Assembly (NCBI GenBank): GCA_008012315.1
Contig: SSEL01000090.1
Coordinates: 1-53,669, forward strand
Reading direction: 5' to 3'
Source: Rhodospirillaceae bacterium
GTDB taxonomy: Bacteria > Pseudomonadota > Alphaproteobacteria > Dongiales > Dongiaceae
DNA: 53,669 bases
Below the pieces are notes generated by a model, which ran no database searches, was not told the DNA's origin, and worked only from the letters and a program-made list of their open reading frames with translations. The position numbers were made by a program, and so were the translations under genes. Positions 34,608-42,572 of the stretch are shown in pieces; the first letter of the stretch is position 1; each line of letters begins with the position of its first letter.

Positions 34608-36095
34608 TCATACAAAGCTGACGACGCCGGTCGCAAACAGAGCGATCGCTGTAGCCGCTGCTATGCCGAGAAGGACCACCGTAATCAATTCACCATGCGT
34701 GAATACCTGCCCGTTCTCATCCTTCTCACGCTGCGCCCACCAGTACATGGGGACGCCAACGACGAACATGACGGTCGACATCAGCAAATATTTCGGTCCG
34801 GCAGCGTAAAGCAGCCAAGCAGCATATGCGGCGCCCATTATGCCGGTGATCAGAGCTTGCCCCCGCGTTTCGCCAGCCGAAGGGCAGTAGGATTTCTGTG
34901 CCGAGAACTTCCAAAGATAGGCGGCACTCGCGAGATAGGGCGGGAGGACCATTACCCCCGTGATGCTGATCAGCCAGATCCAGGCGTCATGCGCGAAGAG
35001 GACGACAAACATCATGACCTGCATGACGGCGCTCGAAATCCAGAGCGACGGCGCGGCAGCGTGGTGTCTGTTCTCTTTGGAGAGGAAGCGCGGAAATACA
35101 CCATCTTTGGCGCCGATCATCGGCAGCTCCGCAACCAAGATGGTCCAGGCAAGCCAGCAGCTCAGGACTGCGATGAGTAGCGAGATATTGATGAAGATGG
35201 CGCCCCATGGTCCGACAGCGGACTGGAGCAAGTAAGCCGACGACGGATTTGCGAGTCCCGCCAGTTCAGGCTGCGTCATTAGGCCAAACGGAAGAATCGA
35301 CAGGAGGGCATAGAGGACCGTACAGACCGCCAGGCCAAGGAAGGTCGCCTTGCCGACATCGCGCTGATCCCTGGCGCGATCCGACACCACGACGGCTCCT
35401 TCGATGCCGATAAAGACCCAGAGCGTAACCAGCATTGTGCTTTTTACCTGGGTCAATACGCTTCCGAGCTGAGCCTGCTGCCCCCACACGTCGATGCTGA
35501 AGTGACCGGCCTTGGCAAAAATGGCCATCGCAACCAGCGCGCCGCCGATCGCCGAAATGTTCAGGGCCGAGGCAAGTACGTTGAGCGATGCGGCCCGGCG
35601 CACACCGGCCATGACAATGAAGCACATCAACCAAATCAGTACCGAGCCACCAATAAGTGATGGGATATTGTCGCCCTTGCCGAAGACCGGAAAGAAATAG
35701 CTGAGAATCTGCATGATGAGGACGGCAAAGGCGACGTTTCCAAAGGCTGCACTGAGCCAGTAGCCCCAAGCCATCATAAATCCGGCAAATCTACCGAATC
35801 CCTCGCGGGCATAGGTGTAAATCCCCGCAGTCAAATCCGGCCGTTTGTCGGCCAGTATGCGAAAAGTATTCGACAGAAAGAACATGCCGAACAGTGTAAC
35901 GATCCAGGCTATGGCAACAGCGGCGAGGCCAGCGCCAGCTGCCATGTTCTGCGGCAAGTTGAACGCACCACCCCCGATCATTGATCCGATGACGACACCA
36001 CTCAGCAGCAATACTCCAAGCTGTCGCTTTTTCGTTTGTGGTGGAGCTGTAACCTTACTAGGAGCGCTTTCAGAAATAGGTTTTAGTTGGTTCAC
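34608..36095 (-). CDS. arcD: APC-family basic amino acid antiporter (ArcD/arginine-ornithine type)
   Basis: The 495-aa membrane protein has 12 or 13 hydrophobic helices and the APC signature VVIGSMIGGGAFNLPQNM. Other family stretches are LTAGIYTYAREGFGRF and TLWVFIGIEGAVVVSDRARD, the latter being typical of arginine/ornithine and arginine/agmatine exchangers. It begins with GTG 36095 behind GGGAGG. As first gene of the arc operon it should bring in arginine in exchange for ornithine, or for the decarboxylation product. An FNR-like box lies upstream. Confidence 0.85.
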   Translation of the reverse strand: MNQLKPISESAPSKVTAPPQTKKRQLGVLLLSGVVIGSMIGGGAFNLPQNMAAGAGLAAVAIAWIVTLFGMFFLSNTFRILADKRPDLTAGIYTYAREGFGRFAGFMMAWGYWLSAAFGNVAFAVLIMQILSYFFPVFGKGDNIPSLIGGSVLIWLMCFIVMAGVRRAASLNVLASALNISAIGGALVAMAIFAKAGHFSIDVWGQQAQLGSVLTQVKSTMLVTLWVFIGIEGAVVVSDRARDQRDVGKATFLGLAVCTVLYALLSILPFGLMTQPELAGLANPSSAYLLQSAVGPWGAIFINISLLIAVLSCWLAWTILVAELPMIGAKDGVFPRFLSKENRHHAAAPSLWISSAVMQVMMFVVLFAHDAWIWLISITGVMVLPPYLASAAYLWKFSAQKSYCPSAGETRGQALITGIMGAAYAAWLLYAAGPKYLLMSTVMFVVGVPMYWWAQREKDENGQVFTHGELITVVLLGIAAATAIALFATGVVSFV

Positions 36096-36122
36096 CGGAA
36101 AATCCTCCCGCCTGGCAATCGC

Positions 36123-36140
36123 ACGTTCTCGCTAGAACGT
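36123..36140. repeat. 18-bp perfect palindrome in the arcD leader
   Basis: ACGTTCTCGCTAGAACGT (7-bp arms, 4-bp centre) lies between the FNR-like box and the arcD start. It could be an operator for another regulator or a hairpin in the mRNA leader. It does not match the ArgR box. Confidence 0.6.
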
Positions 36141-36172
36141 AGGCAGGATTGTTATGCTGCGCTTCGGCTGCC

Positions 36173-36186
36173 TTGAGACAGATCAA
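36173..36186 (-). promoter_or_regulatory. FNR/FixK-like box between arcD and fixK
   Basis: TTGAGACAGATCAA matches TTGAT-N4-ATCAA with one mismatch. It is centred 84 bp upstream of the arcD GTG. On the opposite strand a TATAAT lies at 36221-36226, so the box could also affect the fixK promoter. Confidence 0.65.
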
Positions 36187-36220
36187 AATCACCCGTTTCA
36201 GGTGCAACCCGGCACCTGGC

Positions 36221-36226
36221 TATAAT
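36221..36226 (+). promoter_or_regulatory. possible -10 element (TATAAT) upstream of fixK
   Basis: A consensus TATAAT faces fixK, with TTTCAG-like sequence about 17 bp upstream as a weak -35. It could serve a constitutive promoter separate from the FixJ-dependent one. The start codon is about 160 nt away. Confidence 0.35.
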
Positions 36227-36286
36227 GCCCCTGTCAGACGCGAATTATCCAAAGAATGCAGCCGTTTCCTCACTCCCGCTCCACCA

Positions 36287-36304
36287 CTACGTAGAACTAC
36301 TTAG
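36287..36304 (+). promoter_or_regulatory. tandem FixJ-like sites upstream of fixK
   Basis: CTACGTAG (36287-36294) and CTACTTAG (36297-36304; CTAAGTAG on the other strand) both contain the TAMGTAG core reported for FixJ sites. They are spaced exactly 10 bp, one helical turn, and lie about 90 nt before the fixK ATG, followed by a GGAAATTCC tract. Confidence 0.6.
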
Positions 36305-36389
36305 GGGAAATTCCTTAGGGTTTGTGCGGATTCAATGACCGCTATGCGGCTGGTATCCTCCGGTTAATACAAAGCAACAGGAGGTCCCC

Positions 36390-37088
36390 ATGCTCGCTCA
36401 AAATCCCGTCGTTATGGATCATGCCGCTATGACCGCAGCGGCGGTTTTGTCGAGCATGGCCATGGCCGCCGCGCCGGATCGTCCCGCGAACGACGAGGAG
36501 CATGAAAAAGCTCCCCTCTTGAGTTTCAAAGCCAATGCGGAGATTTATGCCGAGGGCGACACCACAAAGGTATTCTACCGTGTGATGTCCGGCATCATCC
36601 GCACCTGTCGCTTCCTCGCCGACGGACGCCGCCAGATCGAGGCTTTTTATTCCGCAGGCGATATCTTTGGCCTTGATATCGAAGAAAGTCGCGGCTTTTC
36701 CGCTGAAGCAGTGACTGATTGCGTCGTTCGCAGCTATCAACAGATCAAGATCGCAGATAGCAGCGACGGTGTCGCCGTCCATCAGCAATTGTTTTGTTAT
36801 GCTATGAACCGCCTCGTCAAAGCGCAAGAACATGCAATGCTTCTCAGCCGCCGCAGCGCGCTCGAAAAGGTCGCAGCGTTCCTGGTCGAATGGTCGAAGC
36901 GTTCAAAGCAACAGGGAATGGTAACGCTTGCAATGACCCGAAACGACATTGCAGATTATTTGGGGCTCACCATCGAGACGGTTTCCCGCACGTTGACCCA
37001 GCTTGACAAGAAGAACCTGATCGGCGTGCCGACACCTCGCCAGATCCAGGTCCGGGACGTTCATGCCCTAAAGGAACTCTACGCCTAG
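36390..37088 (+). CDS. fixK: Crp/Fnr-family regulator, FixK-like
   Basis: The 232-aa protein has a cNMP-fold sensor (IYAEGDTTKVFYRVMSGIIR; IEAFYSAGDIFGLD), a long dimer helix and a C-terminal winged HTH (MTRNDIADYLGLTIETVSRT). It keeps the E-xx-SR residues that read TTGAT half sites. There is no N-terminal cysteine set for a [4Fe-4S] cluster, so it does not sense O2 like FNR. Together with neighbouring fixLJ this fits FixK. AGGAGG precedes the ATG. Likely targets here are arcD, narK, usp and the receiver-only gene, all with matching boxes (inference). Confidence 0.87.
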   Translation: MLAQNPVVMDHAAMTAAAVLSSMAMAAAPDRPANDEEHEKAPLLSFKANAEIYAEGDTTKVFYRVMSGIIRTCRFLADGRRQIEAFYSAGDIFGLDIEESRGFSAEAVTDCVVRSYQQIKIADSSDGVAVHQQLFCYAMNRLVKAQEHAMLLSRRSALEKVAAFLVEWSKRSKQQGMVTLAMTRNDIADYLGLTIETVSRTLTQLDKKNLIGVPTPRQIQVRDVHALKELYA

Positions 37089-37196
37089 GAGCATTGGAAT
37101 AGGTGTTTTTTAGCTTCGCATATCAGTGACAGCAAAGCGCCGTTGAACAACTCCTGGGAAACCTCTGCGGAAGCGGTCCTCAGAGGCCGTGACGCA

Positions 37197-37610
37197 TCAC
37201 CGGTTCGACATCTCGTTTGCTTGCGGGACCGGCAACGGCTCCGCGGACCGTACTTTCCTTAAACATTCAAGTAACGCATCGTCCAAGACCGGTTTCTCGA
37301 CGATATAGCGTGCACCTGCAGCTTTCATACGCAGAAGAGCGGAACGGCTCATTTGGTCCGCGATCAGGATCGCATTCAATCCGTTTTGTTGTGTCCGCAA
37401 GCGATCAAGAATTTCAGCGACTGCCATATCAGGTAATTTACTGTCGATGATGGCGCACCGCGCCTTGTCCAAATCGGGATGATCTAAGAATTGCCTCGCA
37501 GTACCACAGATCTCGGCACGCATGCCTTCCAGTTCAACGAGAAACTTCAACGACTCGCGCACGGCGAGATCGCTATCCACAATCAGAACCAGGTCCTCTC
37601 TGGCTGACAT
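37197..37610 (-). CDS. single-domain response regulator, FixT-like
   Basis: From ATG 37610 (GGAAGG upstream) the product is 137 aa and is a receiver domain only. It aligns in register with FixJ: phospho-acceptor Asp56 (CAIIDSKLPDM) and Lys106 (VEKPV) are kept. The switch Thr84 is replaced by Ala (LIADQ) and the acidic pocket is reduced (VDSD). It has three cysteines (35, 52, 116). In Sinorhizobium and Caulobacter, FixT is a receiver-fold protein made under FixK control that inhibits FixL. Location beside fixJ and the box at 37690 suggest the same job, but the family link is inferred. Confidence 0.75.
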   Translation of the reverse strand: MSAREDLVLIVDSDLAVRESLKFLVELEGMRAEICGTARQFLDHPDLDKARCAIIDSKLPDMAVAEILDRLRTQQNGLNAILIADQMSRSALLRMKAAGARYIVEKPVLDDALLECLRKVRSAEPLPVPQANEMSNR

Positions 37611-37689
37611 CCGATGACTGCCTTCCGCAAAACAACCCCACATCACAGCGGGACAGTCATAAATTATCTATATTTGCTCTATATATGCT

Positions 37690-37703
37690 TTGATGTCGCT
37701 CAA
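37690..37703 (-). promoter_or_regulatory. FNR/FixK-like box upstream of the receiver-only gene
   Basis: TTGATGTCGCTCAA differs from TTGAT-N4-ATCAA by one base. On the minus strand GATAAT (37668-37663) forms a -10, giving a start near 37656, so the box is centred about 41 bp upstream. It lies between the fixJ stop and this gene. Confidence 0.6.
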
Positions 37704-37725
37704 GTTTTGGGTTGAGTTAAATGAA

Positions 37726-38349
37726 TTATTTTCCGGGAAGAATTTCGATCAATAGGGACATGCGAATAAGATCGGACAGGCTATTCGCACCCATTTTTGT
37801 CATGACATTAGCCCGATGGATTTCGACAGTGCGCGGGCTGATATCGAGGTTATAGGCAATCATTTTGTTTGCCTGGCCGGCTACCACACCGTCAAGAACC
37901 TGCTTCTCCCGCGTTGAAAGCGTAGCTAACTTGGCTTCGATTTCCGCGATCTCGGATTCCCGCCGGCCAGTTTCGCTGAATCGGTCGAGCGCGCTTCGGA
38001 TCGAGTTCAGCAGGGCCTCATCATCGAAAGGCTTTTCGATGAAGTCCACCGCGCCCACTTTCATCGCTTCCACGGCCAGGGATACATCCCCGTGCCCGGT
38101 CATGATGATGAGTGGGAGCTTCACATTCAACTCTCTCAACCGGCGCTGCAGGCTAATGCCGTCGATACCGGGCATGCGCACGTCGCTTAGGATGCAGCCG
38201 CCTTGAATGGTCGCTACGGTTTCCAGGAACGCCGTACCCGTCTCATAGGTCCGCACCGCCATCCCGGAAGCGGTCAGGAGAAAAGAAAGAGCTTGCCGGA
38301 CGCTTTCATCATCATCGATGACATGGACCACGGCATTACCGGCCATCAT
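37726..38349 (-). CDS. fixJ: response regulator FixJ
   Basis: The 207-aa protein has an N-terminal receiver: acidic pocket VIDDDESVR, phospho-acceptor Asp56 (LSDVRMPGIDG), Thr84 (MTGHGD) and Lys106 (EKPF). The C-terminal LuxR-type HTH begins LSTREKQVLDGVVAGQ and contains NLDISPRTVEIHRANVM. It is typical of FixJ in length and sequence. GGAGGAG precedes the double ATG, and the start overlaps the end of fixL by 14 nt. It probably activates fixK through the sites at 36287-36304. Confidence 0.9.
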   Translation of the reverse strand: MMAGNAVVHVIDDDESVRQALSFLLTASGMAVRTYETGTAFLETVATIQGGCILSDVRMPGIDGISLQRRLRELNVKLPLIIMTGHGDVSLAVEAMKVGAVDFIEKPFDDEALLNSIRSALDRFSETGRRESEIAEIEAKLATLSTREKQVLDGVVAGQANKMIAYNLDISPRTVEIHRANVMTKMGANSLSDLIRMSLLIEILPGK

Positions 38350-40285
38350 CCAACTCCTCCGTTTTGATCGTCTTCAATGTGAGAGTGAATATACTGCCTC
38401 CCGACGGGTTGGGGTCGACCCACAAGCGGCCGCCGTGCGATTCGACGATTGTTCGTGAGATTGACAGGCCCACGCCCATGCCATGCCTCTTGGTGGTCAC
38501 GAAAGGCCTGAATAGCTGATCGCGAATTTCAGGTGATATCCCACTGCCTGTATCCGATACGTTGATTGCCACCATTTCTTCATCGATACGGCGGGTTGAA
38601 ATCGAGAGTTCACGCCGGTTGCCATCCTGCATTGCTTCAAGAGCGTTACGAATAAGGTTGAGCAAGACTTGCTGGATCTGAATTTTGTCCGCAAGCACAT
38701 ATCGGACGCTTTCGTCAAAATGGAAAGATACCCTCGCCCCAGTTTCCTTTGCTCCGACCAGAGCGAGCGCGCTGGCATCCTCGACCAGCTTAGTTAATTC
38801 TTCGATTTTCGGCTCCGATTCCCCACGGGCAACAAACTCACGCAATCGGCGAATGGTCTGCCCTGCCCGCAATGCTTGTTGCGCGGCCCGGTCGACCGCG
38901 TCACGTATCATGGGCCGATCGGTGCTTTGCCCCGTATCCAAAAGCTTGCGGACACCGTTAAGATAGCTGGCAGCCGCCGTCAAAGGCTGATTCAATTCAT
39001 GAGCAAGGGTGGAAGCCATTTCGCCCAGGGCCGTGAACCTGGACATATGGATCAACTCAGCTTGGAGTTCCTGCAGACGTTGCTGCGTCTCTTGGCGCTC
39101 CGTCAAATCACGCGCGAAACCAGTGAAGAAGCGCCGGGCGCCCACTTTCATTTCGCCAACCGATAGCTCCATGGGAAAAGTCGATCCATCCTTTCGCTGA
39201 CCAACCACGATTCGGCCTATGCCGATAATGCGGCGCTCTCCGGTTTTCATATAGTGATTTAGGTAGCCGTCATGTTGCTCGCGATATGGTGCCGGCATCA
39301 ATATCTTAACGTTCTGGCCGATCGCCTCTTGCGCGGTATAGCCAAAAAGCCGCTCGGCCGTCGCACTGAAGGATTGCATGATCCCACCTGTATCAATGAC
39401 GATCATGGCGTCCGGAACAGTATCGAGAACCGATTGCAAATGCGCTTCCCGTTCAATAAGCGCAGCTTGCGCAAATTTTGCACCACTGATGTCTCGCGCG
39501 ACCTTGGATGCGCCAACAAGCCGGCCTGTAGCGTCCCATACCGGAGAAATTGTCACCGACACATCGATAATTTGTCCATCCTTGCGAAGACGCTTTGTTT
39601 CGAAATGGTCAATGCGCTGCCCGCGCCTCACAAGGTCGAGGATATGTTCCTCTTCTCCTTTACGATCGTCAGGTACAATCAGGTCTATTGACCTGCCAAC
39701 GATTTCTTCTGCCTTGTAGCCATATATCTTTTCCGCACCGCGGTTCCAATCGGTGACAATGCCATCGAGCGTTTTTCCGATTATCGCATCATCCGACGAG
39801 GTGACGATCGCCGCGAGGCGCCCCACGGACGCCTCATGCTCTTTTCTATTGCGGATATCGATTAGAATGCCCCTCGCTTCAGCTGCCACAGGAAATGCCT
39901 CCCCGCGAAGCCTGACCCATGTGTTGCTGCCGCTATTTGGATCCGTGCGGAAGTCGATGTCACAATGTCCGATGTCAAAAATGCCGGATAAAGCCTGCTC
40001 GACCTTGCCGCGGTCCTCAGGATGCACAGTCGAGATGAACTCTTCGATAGTGAGATTATCCCGTGACGTTCTGAGCAACTGCCGCGCCCGGCCGGATACA
40101 GCAAATATCCGATCTTTGCCTGAGAGCTTCCATGTACCGACATTTGCCGCTTCCAAGGATGTCAGCAAGCCATCAATGCCATCGACTGTTACGGAGGATT
40201 CGAGATGTTCTCGGCCCATGGTTACCGGCACATAATCGTTTTGAGTTTCGGCTTGGAATCCTATTGCAAGGCTATTCCATATCAT
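38336..40285 (-). CDS. fixL: oxygen-sensing histidine kinase FixL (PAS-PAS-haem PAS)
   Basis: The 649-aa soluble kinase has three PAS domains (about residues 35-150, 155-270, 280-400). The third matches the FixL haem PAS, with proximal haem ligand His338 (REQHDGYLNHY) and the O2-signal Arg358 (IIGIGRIVVGQRKDG). The kinase core has the phospho-His429 (ALGEMASTLAHELNQPLT), N box (NLIRNALEAM), G1 (VSDTGSGIS) and G2 (GMGVGLSISR). There are no membrane helices. The start is uncertain because no clear ribosome-binding site precedes 40285; ATG 40219 is possible. The two extra PAS domains could sense something besides oxygen. Confidence 0.9.
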   Translation of the reverse strand: MIWNSLAIGFQAETQNDYVPVTMGREHLESSVTVDGIDGLLTSLEAANVGTWKLSGKDRIFAVSGRARQLLRTSRDNLTIEEFISTVHPEDRGKVEQALSGIFDIGHCDIDFRTDPNSGSNTWVRLRGEAFPVAAEARGILIDIRNRKEHEASVGRLAAIVTSSDDAIIGKTLDGIVTDWNRGAEKIYGYKAEEIVGRSIDLIVPDDRKGEEEHILDLVRRGQRIDHFETKRLRKDGQIIDVSVTISPVWDATGRLVGASKVARDISGAKFAQAALIEREAHLQSVLDTVPDAMIVIDTGGIMQSFSATAERLFGYTAQEAIGQNVKILMPAPYREQHDGYLNHYMKTGERRIIGIGRIVVGQRKDGSTFPMELSVGEMKVGARRFFTGFARDLTERQETQQRLQELQAELIHMSRFTALGEMASTLAHELNQPLTAAASYLNGVRKLLDTGQSTDRPMIRDAVDRAAQQALRAGQTIRRLREFVARGESEPKIEELTKLVEDASALALVGAKETGARVSFHFDESVRYVLADKIQIQQVLLNLIRNALEAMQDGNRRELSISTRRIDEEMVAINVSDTGSGISPEIRDQLFRPFVTTKRHGMGVGLSISRTIVESHGGRLWVDPNPSGGSIFTLTLKTIKTEELDDGR

Positions 40286-40387
40286 AGTGGGGAAAATTCG
40301 GCCGTAGCCAGCGGCGGCTTTCTTAGCTCGCCTGATCGCCGGCCGCCTGCAACGTAATCATCTTAACCCATTGAAAAGGTTATTTCT

Positions 40388-41593
40388 CTAGCTATCGTCG
40401 GAGACGATCCGGTCCCGTCCTTCTTCCTTAGCTCGATACATTCGCTTATCTGCCAAAGCCACCAAGGCAGGCCAATCCGGCTCGCCATCCGTAGTGAATT
40501 CAACGACCCCCACTGAGACGGTTTGAAGCTCTCCATCCGGCCGATGGCCCAAGCCTTGTTGTCGCAGGCGCTCCATTAATTGCACCGCTACCGCCTTGCT
40601 CGTCATCGGAAGGAGCACGACAAACTCCTCACCGCCCCATCGAATGATACTATCGCTTTGCCGCAGACCATGCAGCAGCGCCTCGGTTAGCAGGCACAAC
40701 TGCTTGTCGCCCACGGCATGCCCCCACCGGTCATTAACCTCTTTGAAATGATCAAGATCAATGAAGCCCACGCTGCAGAAAAATCGATGTCTACGGCAGC
40801 GCTCGATTTCCGTTGCGCCAAGTTCATCACCAACGTGGCGGGTTAATGCGCCGGTCAAATGATCGCGATACGCGGTGCTCGAGACTTCCATAAGGAGATT
40901 GTTTTGAACGAGTGCCGAAAGTCCGCCTACGGTTGAGGTGACAGCCGTCATCCACAGCAAACCGAGCTGCTCGCTGAAAACGCCGCCCATAGGTAACATC
41001 CAGGCCAATGTGATCGCACCGGCAACGATCAGCAAAGCCAGTGGCAGTAACTGCACGAAGAAAAGAGGAAACAATCCGATCATGGAACCGAGCAAAAGCG
41101 GTTGATCGATATATGCGCTTGCCAATGCAGCGATGGTCCACTTGCCCTGGACAAACCCCGTTGTCACTAACGCGATCAACTCCGCTTTGATCATCGATCC
41201 TGCGAATCCGATAAAACTTAGCTGAAGGCAGAAGAGAACAAAAACCCGGGTGAGAGATAACTGCTCTTCAGGTGTCTTATATTTGGAGCTCGGCCAACCG
41301 ATGCCGATAAAAAGATAAGCGGCCGCGAGAGTGAATCTGGCGAAAGTGAAAATGATCGCCAGCCTCCCTGGCAGAATGAGGATGTCAACCGGTAGCCAAA
41401 GGAGCGCTAAGATGGCCCAGATCGTCGCGACCAAGCGAAGTCGCCGTTCCAGTGCGTTGACCCAGGCAAAACGGATCATTGCCCCGTGGTTTCGCAAAGA
41501 AAAAAGCCGCCACAGCCGACCACTTATACTTGGCGTTCGAACACTTGGTGTGGAAGCCATTACGGTATCCGAGATCACGTTTCCCTCGACCAT
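40388..41593 (-). CDS. membrane-bound diguanylate cyclase (GGDEF)
   Basis: The 401-aa protein begins with a helical membrane region of about six segments (IWAILALLWLPVDILIL to PLALLIVAGAITLAW, then GLLWMTAVTSTVGGLSAL), of unknown sensing role. The C-terminal GGDEF domain (from about residue 240) has DHLTGALTRHVGDELG, VGFIDLDHFKEVNDRWGHA, and the active site IRWGGEEFVVLLP. An RxxD inhibitory site (RQSD) stands five residues before GGEEF, so product feedback is likely. It would make c-di-GMP. It is downstream of the crp-like gene in the same direction. Confidence 0.88.
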   Translation of the reverse strand: MVEGNVISDTVMASTPSVRTPSISGRLWRLFSLRNHGAMIRFAWVNALERRLRLVATIWAILALLWLPVDILILPGRLAIIFTFARFTLAAAYLFIGIGWPSSKYKTPEEQLSLTRVFVLFCLQLSFIGFAGSMIKAELIALVTTGFVQGKWTIAALASAYIDQPLLLGSMIGLFPLFFVQLLPLALLIVAGAITLAWMLPMGGVFSEQLGLLWMTAVTSTVGGLSALVQNNLLMEVSSTAYRDHLTGALTRHVGDELGATEIERCRRHRFFCSVGFIDLDHFKEVNDRWGHAVGDKQLCLLTEALLHGLRQSDSIIRWGGEEFVVLLPMTSKAVAVQLMERLRQQGLGHRPDGELQTVSVGVVEFTTDGEPDWPALVALADKRMYRAKEEGRDRIVSDDS

Positions 41594-41632
41594 CAGAAAG
41601 GGATCTGGGTGATGCGATGGGAGCGAACCATT

Positions 41633-42334
41633 CTAATCGATCGCATCAATTAACGGATCTGGCGAGCATTCTTCGGAAAGCCGGCTTGCGTCCGGAATGA
41701 TAATCGTGTCGCCCTGGACGTCGATCGACCCGAGCTTCTGCAGGGAAGCCAAAGCGCGCGAAAAGCTTTCACGGGTGATGCCGAGTTGAGATGCAATCAG
41801 ATTCTTCTCGTAGGGCAAGATCACATGTCCAGGGGTTCCTTGTTTCACCGCGAGTGTCAGGAGATAACAGCCGACTCGTTGGGTTGCCGAGCGTAGCTTG
41901 AGGCTCTTTACCTGTTTAACCAAGCGGCGGAATTGGCCAGACAGACATCCGATGAGCGCCAGAGCGAGGCTCTGTTGCGATTTCACGGCCGTCCTGAATG
42001 CTTTTGCCTCGATCATCAGCAAGCTTAATTCCTCGACGGCACGCGCCTGCATCAGATAAGGCAGATCGCAAAACACTGCCGCGGGAACGATAAGGTCAGG
42101 CGCCTCGACAACCTCGATCAGTACTTCGCGTCGGCCTGTTGACTGACCATATAGATGGACCGTGCCGCGCAAGAGAAATTGCTGGAAAGTCGGTGTCTCC
42201 CCTTGCTCAAAGAGCACTGTCCCAGCCTGTACGCGGTGCTGAACCGATTGGGCCAGCAATTCTTCCCGGACCGTTGCCGACAATTGCGACAGGATCGGAT
42301 GAGCCGCCGCGATCAAGTCGATCCCATCGTTCAT
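41633..42334 (-). CDS. second Crp/Fnr-family regulator (DNR/NnrR-like)
   Basis: From ATG 42334 the product is 233 aa; an upstream start at 42367 is possible. A cNMP-fold sensor (GTVLFEQGETPTFQQFLLRG; APDLIVPAAVF) is followed by a wHTH with NLIASQLGITRESFSRALAS, keeping the E-xx-SR residues. There is no cysteine cluster for an Fe-S centre. It is divergent from narK with a perfect TTGAT-N4-ATCAA site between, so it may sense nitrate-derived NO and control the nar genes, in the manner of DNR or NnrR. This is inference. Confidence 0.8.
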   Translation of the reverse strand: MNDGIDLIAAAHPILSQLSATVREELLAQSVQHRVQAGTVLFEQGETPTFQQFLLRGTVHLYGQSTGRREVLIEVVEAPDLIVPAAVFCDLPYLMQARAVEELSLLMIEAKAFRTAVKSQQSLALALIGCLSGQFRRLVKQVKSLKLRSATQRVGCYLLTLAVKQGTPGHVILPYEKNLIASQLGITRESFSRALASLQKLGSIDVQGDTIIIPDASRLSEECSPDPLIDAID

Positions 42335-42469
42335 GGCTTCACTAATCCTCGTCATCCTAGAGCTCACCTTTTCTACCAGCTCGCCGAAAGGATCTAAAAG
42401 TTGTAACTCACTGATTTTGCTGAATATTTTTTCGAGACCGATAATAAGTGACCGCGGTCAAGCTAGGCA

Positions 42470-42483
42470 TTGATCCGGATCAA
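42470..42483 (+). promoter_or_regulatory. perfect FNR/FixK/DNR box upstream of narK
   Basis: TTGATCCGGATCAA is a perfect palindrome. TATCTT at 42505-42510 as -10 puts the transcription start near 42517, so the box is centred about 41 bp upstream, the classic activator position. Confidence 0.85.
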
Positions 42484-42572
42484 TTCCAAATTCCGTCTTT
42501 TCCCTATCTTCATCTCCATCGCTGCACCAACAGCTTGCCGACTGGCGCGGTGCTTCTCGTGGGGAACGGATA

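Noticed and set aside
41611..41647. GATGCGAT/ATCGCATC inverted repeat near the end of the second crp-like gene
   Set aside because: The loop is about 21 nt, there is no T-run, and part lies inside coding sequence, so it is not a convincing terminator.
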